Source: Bathymodiolus brooksi (taxonomy: Eukaryota > Mollusca > Bivalvia > Mytilida > Modiolidae). From it: a stretch of DNA of 64,000 nt. Under the pieces are notes generated by a model, which was not told the DNA's origin, did no database searches, and saw only the letters and a program-made list of their open reading frames with translations. The stretch spans positions 81,085,095 to 81,149,094 of the forward strand of contig OY804579.1 of NCBI GenBank assembly GCA_963680875.1, read 5' to 3'. The stretch's first letter is position 1. Each line of letters starts with the position of its first letter. Of the stretch, positions 56,572 through 64,000 are shown in pieces. A program made the position numbers and the translations under genes.

Positions 56572-56720
56572 AAATATATCCTGTTAGTGAGGATTATTTG
56601 CGGAAAATACCGGTTTCGAGGACAGTCAAATGTCCCTCACCACTAAAGCGGCTCGGGATATTTACCCCTCCTCTCAACCGATATTTTTCGCAAATAACCC
56701 TCACTAACAGGATATATTTA
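56572..56720. repeat. 149-bp foldback palindrome
   Basis: Left AAATATATCCTGTTAGTGAG, then GATTATTTGCGGAAAATACCGG. Right end (inverted) AAATATATCCTGTTAGTGAG, then GGTTATTTGCGAAAAATATCGG. Arms are about 45 bp around a ~58-bp spacer. Probably a small foldback transposon; no target duplication resolved. Confidence 0.85.
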
Positions 56721-57144
56721 TATACTGTAATAGTACATTGATAAATTGTGACTGACTTGTCTGTGAATTTGTGTATTATGATTATTATCGTTGGAAGCGT
56801 GTTGTATAATTAACTCAACCGTGCGACACAGAAATAAATATTGCCCGAGACCTCTCGCGATACGGTACACGATCTTTACACATGCATATCGGATATTATT
56901 ATTATTAAAAAGAAATAATACTTGCATAGACAATTTCATGGACATCTAGGCTTGCGTAATGGGATTTGTGAGGGGGCGTGCATACAAGCGAAATAAATGT
57001 CGCCACAAGAACAGTAAATAATGCAATTACTATCAAAACTAAAGTTCTCCTCACTCAGGCATATGTGATCTTAACTGATTTTGGCTATCCTGTTTATACC
57101 CTTTGGCATTGGTGCTCCCAAACACCCTGTTATTGCTTGGCTTT

Positions 57145-57430
57145 CCAATCTTTAGATATTGAGCGTACCTGATAAAGGTTATTCCAGAAACGTACCTGAT
57201 GAAGGTTATTCCAATCTTTAGATTCTGAGAGTACCTGATGAAGGTTATTCCAGAAACGTACCTGATGAAGGTTATTCCAATCTTTAGATTTTGAGCGTAC
57301 CTGATGAAGGTTATTCCAGAAACGTACCTGATGAAGGTTATTCCAATCTTTAGATTCTGAGCGTACCTCATGAAGGTTATTCCAGAAACGTACATGATGA
57401 AGGTTATTACAGAAACGTGTCGTGTGCACT
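57145..57430. repeat. 66-bp tandem array, four units plus remnants
   Basis: CCAATCTTTAGAT starts at 57145, 57211, 57277 and 57343. Each unit contains two copies of CGTACCTGATGAAGGTTATTCCA, an internal duplication. It is a local amplification of the dispersed repeat seen at 13120-13250. Both strands are open because of the period (66 is a multiple of 3), so the frames are not evidence of a gene. Confidence 0.9.
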
Positions 57431-57432
57431 AA

Positions 57433-57757
57433 GTTGTATATCTACGTTTTAATTACCAAAACCAGAGTAACATACGATATATAAGAGATATTTATGTTTT
57501 CCATTGTATAATAACGATAATTTCTAGATACAATATTTCAAACATGGCTGCCCATTGTGATAATGTTACTGCTATTTGATTTATACATATTACAAATGTT
57601 CATACCATTTAATAACTCTCTAACACTAAAATACCCCAACCACGAGTCGATATTACTTGGCTTTGATGCTAAAGGTAGTATACTTTTCTTGTTTATGCTC
57701 GTATTCACAGCTTTCGTCCAATTAGATACTGACCCTTTAAAATTTATATTAAGTTAA
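57433..57757 (+). repeat. Interspersed repeat E, copy 2
   Basis: Near-identical to 52741-53067. Here it follows the 66-bp array and shares 'ttgtatatctacgttttaat' at its start. Confidence 0.8.
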
Positions 57758-58112
57758 TGTATTAACATGTTAACACTACTGTAAAACAAAGTTTTAAGGG
57801 ACCAGCCATTTTCTTACAGGAAATTGAAAGGGGTACGAAATTCTTGTTCAGACAGAAATAAATTTTCGTCTCTGAGGCTAGGTGTGTAAATTTTCTTAAT
57901 TGAAAATTGACATAGGGCGATTTAGCTGCGGAACCGCAACCCTTATGGTCCTTGGCCAGTTTTGCTGTTAGAGTTATCTCTTAAATATCACTTGACCTCA
58001 AAGCGAGAATACCACAATGACAAGATGGCAGAACGAAGTAGGCGGGATCAGTTAATATCGAGACATTTGTTAACATAATGAGCTAGAAATGAATAATAAT
58101 TATTAAGTAAAT

Positions 58113-58355
58113 ATGAAAAGCGATAGAAAAATATGTAACGATACGAATTATCCTCATGACTCCGCTCTCACAAAGCGTTTTGTTGTGAAAAGTACTGTTG
58201 AAAGTTGCGACAAAATCAAGGTCGCAGTTTCGCAAATTTTTGATAGGGTGAAATCCGTAACCCTAAGGGCGATTAGGACACAACGAGGATATTGGTTACA
58301 GGTGAATGGCGGACAGGGCGGGAGCATTGTGAGCTCTAGAAAATTTGTAATTTAA
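58113..58355 (+). CDS. Hypothetical 80-codon open frame
   Basis: MKSDRKICNDTNYPHDSALT, then VVKSTVESCDKIKVAVSQIF, DRVKSVTLRAIRTQRGYWLQ and VNGGQGGSIVSSRKFVI. GC content is higher than the surroundings and composition is basic and plausible for protein. There is an upstream GACAAGATGGCAGAACG stretch with another ATG (58026) followed by a stop. No domain recognised and no splice partner found. It could be a small gene, a first exon or a remnant of a retrocopy. Confidence 0.25.
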   Translation: MKSDRKICNDTNYPHDSALTKRFVVKSTVESCDKIKVAVSQIFDRVKSVTLRAIRTQRGYWLQVNGGQGGSIVSSRKFVI

Positions 58356-58784
58356 GTTGTTGTAAGTTGACATTTTGTGACACTTTTGCTTTGAAAGCCC
58401 CTCCAGGTTTATATACTGTATGATTATGAACTGTACATTGTATTCTCTATGTTGCCAATAGATCGTTTGTATTCATGTTTAATTCAGCCGTCATATTAGT
58501 CATCAATCCCAGTTTGCAGGTGTTAACACACATCAACTAAAACCTTACTTTCATTTATTGTACACATTTTGATATTTTTGTATCGGCACTACGTTTTACT
58601 CGCATTTCATCAGAAGTGAGTAATACAACATGTGCGTGTGTGTGTTCATATAGTCTTGCTTGTGTTCTGTTTTGCGTTTCAAAGATGAATATGATGAATT
58701 TGTCAGAATTATAAATATTAACTGCAGAAATGTCCTGTAATTTCTTTGTGTTTGCAGTATGCACATTCAACGAACAGTGAACGT

Positions 58785-59005
58785 AATATATTCGGGTACC
58801 ACTGGTGGAGCAGGAAATGTTAGCCCTTCCGGAACACTTGAGTTCACCCATGGTTTTCAGTGAGGTTCGCGTTGCTCAATTTTCCGTGTTGTGTTTTGTC
58901 CGTTCTTTTTTCTCATCTTCGTTTGACCATTGTATTAACTATCGGTCCTTTTTCGAATTACGGCTTCTGATCTTGAAACTTTTCTTTGCTGTAAGACTAA
59001 GGTTT
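58785..59005 (+). mobile_element. R1 3' tail copy
   Basis: 'accactggtggagcaggaaa', 'agcccttccggaacacttga', 'tttcagtgaggttcgcgttg', 'tcgaattacggcttctgatc'. A very short reversed piece of the RT end (inverse of FHLYVATFQ) lies at about 59370-59405. Confidence 0.65.
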
Positions 59006-59689
59006 CCACTCACCTGATCCTTCACAATTAAAAATATACGTAGAATTACAATCCGTGTCAACCTTTGTGTTATTTTTCGAAGAAAGAAAACGGCGTGTAC
59101 TTGATATGTTTTCAAAGATTTCCATTTCAGTTTCGATATCTGGAAATGATAAACCAATGGTTAATATTTCTTCTATTTTATTCTGTTTTTAGACTTTTAT
59201 TCAATACAATATTTTGTTTTATATTGATGTTATATTTGCTTAAGCACACATTAAGGTCGAACAAATCTTATCTTATAATCTATGTAGCTTCTTTGTTAGC
59301 AGCATCCTCTTTCAAGGAAATCTAGATACGACACTCTGGAATATCCAATAAAAGAGAGATATATGTACGTGCTACTGGAATGTTGCTACATATAAATGGA
59401 AAATTGAACTCATCTCTCTCTTTTCATAAAAGCTTCGTATTTAACCGACTTGCACTTTAAATTTCTAGGTGTAGGTCTGGATATAAAGCATGCCTAACTA
59501 TATCTGTCATGTCTTTTGTTTCAAGTTCAATAAGATAGACCAATCAATATGGACGGGTACGAATTATTTATGCAAACTATACTGAACCACATTGTCTATG
59601 TGAGATATGATATTCTATTGTGTTTGGTTGTATGATATAATATTGCACCAGGTGTTTAAGAAATGCTTTGCAATCAAGGAAACCTGAGT

Positions 59690-59860
59690 ACCAGGAGAAA
59701 ACCACCGATCTGTCGCAAGTTACTGACAAACTTTATCACATAATGTTGTGTCGAGCACACCTCGTCATGAACGGGATTCGAACTCACAACTGATAGGTAC
59801 TGATTACACAGGTTGTTAGTGTCTATCAGCACTAAAGTTGTGAGTTGTAAAGTTTGGTCA
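59690..59860 (-). repeat. SINE family A fragment with inverted end
   Basis: Reversed SINE-A words ('gaaaccaccgatctgtcgca' in part, 'gacaaactttatcacataat', 'gggattcgaactcacaact'), then a short inverted copy of the B-box region ('tcagcactaaagttgtgagt') at 59826-59850, giving a small foldback. Confidence 0.6.
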
Positions 59861-59898
59861 TATTGTGGATGATATGTGATATGAATGCATAACACTAC

Positions 59899-60052
59899 AT
59901 GTTCTTGACAAATAATTACTTCGTTCAATCTTAAATAATGCCAATCCCTTCCCAGACGAACAGAACACATCATTGTAGAACTGGCAACTTTTAATGCAAG
60001 TTTCTTTCTTGTCAGTTTTAATAGGCGTGGTAACACATTGGCATATTTTCTT
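59899..60052 (-). CDS. Gene B, second exon of a WSC-like Cys-rich domain
   Basis: A 154-bp exon, phase 0 at its start (TATTCTAG acceptor) and phase 1 at its end (AACAT|GTAGTG). It encodes about 51 residues: KKICQCVTTPIKTDKKETCI, KSCQFYNDVFCSSGKGLALF, KIERSNYLSRT. It joins in frame to 61609-61760, which ends at phase 0. The combined cysteine order (GC-L, DC-x3-C, C-x-C, TC-x3-C, then an FC) is that of a WSC domain, a carbohydrate-binding extracellular module. The last CSSGKGLALFKI stretch would be the domain's closing CG-x-AL-x-V-Y strand. The alternative is an apple/PAN-type module. Confidence 0.6.
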
Positions 60053-60239
60053 CTAGAATAATAAACATGTACTTGATATTTCAAGATTAGAATGTACAAA
60101 TGATGAATATGAAATATTGTTATAAAACTAAGGTTTATCTCACTGCTCTTAGATATGTTTGCTTTTATAATGCAGGTACCAAGTACTCCTTAAAAAGGTA
60201 AACACACACACTCACAGATAAATGCGCCTGATGGACTAA

Positions 60240-60500
60240 CGAGGGGGCATGTTGTTTAGCGCCACTTTCAACAATATTTCAGTTATATCATGGCGGTCAG
60301 TTTTATTGTTGGAGGAAACCGAAGTGCTCAGAGAAAACCACTGACCTGTCGCAAGTCACTTACAAACGTTATAACATAATGTTGCATCGAGTACACCTCG
60401 TCTGAGCGGGATTCGAACACACGACTTCAGTAGTGATAGGCGCTGATTACATACGTAATTGTAGATCCAACTATCATACGACCACGACAGCTCCGATAGA
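60240..60500 (-). repeat. SINE family A, full-length copy, reversed
   Basis: 'tgttgtttagcgccactttc', 'ggcggtcagttttattgttg', 'gagtacacctcgtctgagcg', 'ggattcgaacacacgac' (B box on the minus strand) and 'accacgacagctcc' at the head end. Confidence 0.75.
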
Positions 60501-60539
60501 CTAACGAAGTATCAATATCACTGATGACTCATGATCTGT

Positions 60540-61168
60540 TTATTCTGTCGTAATCTCTTGCCGGACATTTTCTCTCTTTACCACATTTGTTGGATATTGA
60601 GTAGACGACGTGTGTTACACATTAAACAGGAACTGCACATTATTCCAGAGAACCTGAATTCACCTCCAATTTTGCAAACGGTTTATACAGAGGTTTTGTG
60701 GAACGGTGTCCCGATGACAATAATAGATATATAACAATTTCCACAGAGGATTTGTGGAACGGTGTCCAGATGACAATAATATATATAACAATTCTCACAG
60801 AGGATTTGTTGAACGGTATCTACTGGACAATAATATATATAACAATTCTCACAGAGGATTCGTGGAACGGTGTCCACAGGACAATAATATTCATAACAAT
60901 TTCCACAGAAGTTTTGTGGGACGGTGTCCAGATCACAATAATAGATATAACAATTCCCACAGACATTTTAGGAATGATGTCCAGGTGACCTGCGTTCACC
61001 CCCGATTTTTAGTGGGGTTCGTGTTACTCGACATTTAGTTTTATGTGTATGTTTTGTAGATCGTAGTTTATCTTTTGTACTTTTCCTTTTGGTCATTGTA
61101 TTGTCTGTTCTTCTTCGATGTACGGATTCTGATTACCCCTTTGGTATCTTCAAACTCTTCTAGACATA
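60540..61168 (+). mobile_element. R1 3' tail split by a tandem array
   Basis: Tail words 'gacgacgtgtgttacacatt', 'aacaggaactgcacattatt', 'cagagaacctgaattcacct' run to about 60665. The usual continuation ('gttcacccccgatttttagt', 'tactcgacatttagttttat', 'gattacccctttggtatctt') resumes at about 60993 after the six-unit array. Either two tails or one tail opened by the array. Confidence 0.6.
60691..60990. repeat. 54/56-bp tandem array, six units
   Basis: AGG(T/A)TTTGTGGAACGGTGTCC units at 60691, 60747, 60801, 60855, 60909 and about 60963, with GACAATAATATATATAACAA and TTCTCACAG between. Units are more diverged than in the right-hand array. Open frames on both strands result from the period. Confidence 0.9.
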
Positions 61169-61181
61169 ACCAATCCTACAG

Positions 61182-61600
61182 AGGTTTCGTGGAACAGTAT
61201 CCATAGGACAATGATAGATTTAACAATTCTCACAAAGGTTTTGTTGAACGGTGTCCACAGGACAATGATAGATTTAACAATTCTCACAGAGGTTTTGTTG
61301 AACGGTATCCACATGACAATAATATCTATAACAATTTTCCCAGAAGATTTGTTGAACGGTGTCCAAAGGATAATAATATATAAAACAATTCTCACAGAGG
61401 TTTTGTTGAACGGTGTCCACATGACAATAATATATATAACAATTCTCACAGAGGTTTTGTTGAACGGTGTCCACAGGACAATAATATATATAACAATTCT
61501 CAAAGAGGTTTTGTTGAACGGTGTTTACATAACAATAATATATATAACAATTCTCACAGAGGATTCGTGGAACGGTATCCAAATGACAACAATAATTATA
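61182..61600. repeat. 54-bp tandem array, eight units
   Basis: Same unit as 60691-60990, starting at 61182, 61236, 61290, 61344, 61398, 61452, 61506 and 61560. The end of the array abuts the donor of the exon at 61609-61760, so it lies in the intron just after that exon on the minus strand. Confidence 0.9.
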
Positions 61601-61608
61601 AGACTTAC

Positions 61609-61760
61609 GTAATAAATAAACTGATCCCTTTGTGTGAAGCATTCGGCCACACAGTCAAATATACTGGTTTTGTCGGTTGCGATCTTATCGTCTGGGATGT
61701 ACAGCCTTAGCCTTTGCTTAATAGCGGTTATAGATCCAGTAACATGCAAATCAAGACATC
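61609..61760 (-). CDS. Gene B, first exon of a WSC-like Cys-rich domain
   Basis: A 152-bp exon, phase 1 at its acceptor (TTTTCCCAAG) and phase 0 at its donor (TTATTAC|GTAAGT). It encodes GCLDLHVTGSITAIKQRLRL, YIPDDKIATDKTSIFDCVAE and CFTQRDQFIYY. The opening GC, the CxxxC pair (DCVAEC) and a following aromatic stretch fit the first half of a WSC domain, completed by 59899-60052. The open frame continues through the donor into the tandem array and ends there, so the true end is set by the splice site. It is the most upstream exon of gene B that I can see; the start of the gene, including any signal peptide, is not visible. Confidence 0.6.
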
Positions 61761-61789
61761 CTTGGGAAAATAATAACATAGATTTTATC

Positions 61790-63050
61790 AGTATGGCCTA
61801 GTTTCCGTTAAATCAATTAGAAAAAATAGGGTGGTGGTGTAGACAGTGTGTTAACAAGGGCAATATTTGATCTGACCAACAAGTGACGGAGACAAAATAA
61901 TCATTTATATAATCAAACAATAGCCGGCCTTGTTAAATATCTTAGCCATAAAGATGATACAAATAGTATAGACTAAAAATGCATTTTTAACTGTTATACA
62001 TACAGTATTGGTTTTTCACACAACACAACTATCTCTATGCAGGTGTATAATGACAGGGTTTTTTGAATCGGTATTCTTGATTGTCCCATCGATTTCTAAT
62101 CAATGAGGGTTTAATGTACCAAAAACTACATCAGTTGATTATTGCATTTTGATAATTAATACCTTAGTTCTAATAGAAAACCAAAAAGTTCAAAATATTC
62201 AAAAAATATTTCAACAATACATGTTTCCTGGTGTAAGCGTATAAGGTGTAGGTAAATACAATACCAACCTGTGGAAATTAATTGGCAGTCTTTATCAAGT
62301 ACACGTCGCCATAGTAACATACCTAAAACGTGGTCATAGACCATGATTGTATAGATAGATGTTGATATCCAACTACCGTACTATCGCTGATGTTGATAAC
62401 CAACTACCGCACTATCGCTGCTACATGTATTGTACCCAAACAACAAGTGCCGGATTTAGATCAAGAGAGGCTCTAGACATCTCCACTTGTGAGACACCTC
62501 TCAATCCCCCACTCTCACGACTGCAACGATTGTTTAGAGACTGCAGTGCATTATGGCATCATATGTAGGAAATGTCTATGACAGTATCAAGAATATTGTA
62601 CACTCTTACCAGAGGCTACCTAGATTTTAAGGTCCTTGACCTCAGTCTGCCAGGTATGTGTAAATCTGGCACTACAAACAACAATATATCTGAAAGGCTT
62701 AAACAATACATGATTCGCAAATTGTATATTAATATTTCATATTTCAATTATTTTTTTAAAGAAATATTTACATGCTTCTGTTTTTATTTGTCGTTTTGTT
62801 TTGTCTTATTTTATTGTTTGTATTTCTCATGTAGTATTTATCTTAATGTAAAAATAAATAATGACCATAAAAATGAGCCCAGTCGTTTACATTCACCCAA
62901 GAAGCAATCCATGCCGTACCATGTTGGTCTAGTTGTAGTTCTGGATTCTTATTCTGTTCTACTTCACTCTTGGTCGGGACGTCACAATGGTTTTTTATCT
63001 CGTTCCATGAAACTTAAATATATCAACATATATTATATATTAAATTAAAT
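61790..63050. other. Non-coding, no gene recognised
   Basis: A two-unit repeat ('atgttgata(t/a)ccaactacc', 'g(t/c)actatcgctg') lies at about 62358-62420. The 158-codon open frame at 62572-63048 has a Phe/Tyr/Ile-rich composition from AT-rich DNA and no domain, so it is not called as a gene. Confidence 0.45.
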
Positions 63051-63054
63051 AAGA

Positions 63055-63380
63055 AGAGTTTGACGATACCAAAGGGGTAATCAGAATCAGTAAATCGCAG
63101 AAGAACAGATAACACAATGCTCAAAAGAAAAAGGACAAAAGGGCAAACACCGATCTACAAGACACACACATAAAACTAAAGATCGAGTAACACAGACCCC
63201 ACTAAAAACCAGGGGTGAACTCAGGTGCTCCGGAAGGGTAAGTAATGGCACCCGTCGTGTTAATCTAGTTACAAATGCGGTGCTAAGTCATGAATAAGGA
63301 AGTGTTTACGGCAAGTGGAATATATCGGTGGTCATTTGTAAAAGATATTCCATAGCTGTCAACCAAGTCACTTTGATGAC
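63055..63380 (-). mobile_element. R1 3' tail, reversed
   Basis: 'gataccaaaggggtaatcag' at about 63065, then 'caccgatctacaagacacac', 'actaaaaaccaggggtgaac', 'gtgctccggaagggtaagta', 'gcacccgtcgtgttaatcta' and 'gtggtcatttgtaaaagata'. The clearest reversed copy. Confidence 0.75.
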
Positions 63381-64000
63381 ATTACTTAACCAAGAGGAAC
63401 GTTATTTAAAAGTATTTCTTTAATAATACATGTTATGTTTGTTCACTGAATTTGTCCTCAATGTTGTTTGTAGATTATATAATTGTACTTCTTTTTCTAT
63501 TTACAAATGATATTGAATGGTCTTTCATTGAAAGATCATGTGCATTAAATAAAACAAATGTGCTGATAATCTTGTCGTAGGGACTAAAAAGATTGGCACC
63601 CACGAACCCCACCATAACTAGGTGCTCGCTAAGAGTAGACAGTTCCAGTTCTTATAACACGGACAATGGCCATGCTACATATAGTCAAGTCCCCTAAAAA
63701 TATTGTCAGCGATAGATGAAAGAAAATATTTACGTAATAGGGAAACGATCCATTGCCATTTGAGAAATGGATATTTCGTAATATTCACCCAGCTTTTGAT
63801 GACTACCGTAGATTATTTATAGCGATGATATCAACATTAGAGCAAGGTATCCTTGTATGAGCAGCTTTTGCGTCAACAGCTGAGCTTTCTCAAGAAAATC
63901 AGTATATTGGGCACTTAGTGTACGAGTGGTGAAATCTTAACTCTGGCTGCGCTGATGCTGCTGGAATATTGATACTGGTGAAATGGGAAGTTGACTATTG
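63381..64000. other. Non-coding, no gene recognised
   Basis: Window edge; nothing supported. R1-like words ('ggtgctcgctaagagtaga') near 63620 suggest another degraded tail. Confidence 0.4.

Noticed and set aside
57051..57429. Repetitive 114- and 99-codon minus-strand frames
   Set aside because: Product of the 66-bp array of a dispersed repeat.
58555..58851. 98-codon minus-strand frame
   Set aside because: It starts inside an R1 tail and has no domain.
61211..61612. 133-codon plus-strand and 122-codon minus-strand open frames
   Set aside because: Both arise from a 54-bp tandem repeat, which keeps frames open by period alone.
62572..63048. 158-codon open frame on the plus strand
   Set aside because: Phe/Tyr/Cys/Ile-rich text from AT-rich DNA, no domain, no splice sites or promoter context.

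Overview
The window is nuclear DNA of an animal, most likely a bivalve mollusc. It is AT-rich and has no bacterial-style gene packing. Coding signal comes as short exons with GT/AG splice sites. Most of the rest is transposon debris of kinds I recognise from mollusc genomes: Tc1 transposons, a reverse-transcriptase element whose 3' tails are scattered everywhere, tRNA-derived SINEs, foldback elements and satellites. The group assignment is inferred from the repeats and domain families; no search was run.

Host coding signal lies mainly on the minus strand in two related sets of exons. Set A (about 0.8-17.5 kb, read right to left) gives kringle, LDL-receptor class A, kringle, Ser/Thr-rich stalk and a C-terminal transmembrane exon. 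All are phase-1 exons. One kringle has an in-frame stop and the other is one base short. Set B (about 47.2-61.8 kb) gives a WSC-like Cys-rich domain in two exons, the end of a C-type lectin domain, a repetitive and frame-broken Ser/Thr stalk, and a paralogous transmembrane exon. Two further unrecognised exons (53.2-54.1 kb) and a phase-1 terminal exon (35.6 kb, repeated at 42 kb) are also on the minus strand.

The most notable mobile element is at 13602-16318: a 2.7-kb inverted-repeat element splitting a SINE. It carries a spliced SWIM zinc-finger gene on one strand and a spliced THAP zinc-finger gene on the other, converging tail to tail, and each gene starts inside a copy of the same ~90-bp terminal repeat. 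The SWIM gene looks cut short before the YqaJ-like nuclease domain that I recall in its relatives. Other inverted-repeat elements lie at 12502-13083, 20102-22781, 52049-52432 and as palindromes at 51909-52045 and 56572-56720.

The centre (27.4-46.9 kb) is built by tandem duplication at several scales: six 69-bp units, about 43 units of an 86-bp satellite, then a ~6.9-kb segment present twice (33188-40066 and 40067-46602). The segment boundary cuts a Tc1 transposase gene, and the two copies differ in a 29-bp minisatellite (8 versus 12 units), a ~480-bp deletion and a 61-bp hairpin indel. A 25-bp repeat array follows. The right end (57-61.6 kb) holds 66-bp and 54-bp tandem arrays among SINE and reverse-transcriptase tails. 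No RNA gene with an intact fold, no CRISPR array and no bacterial-type operon was found.
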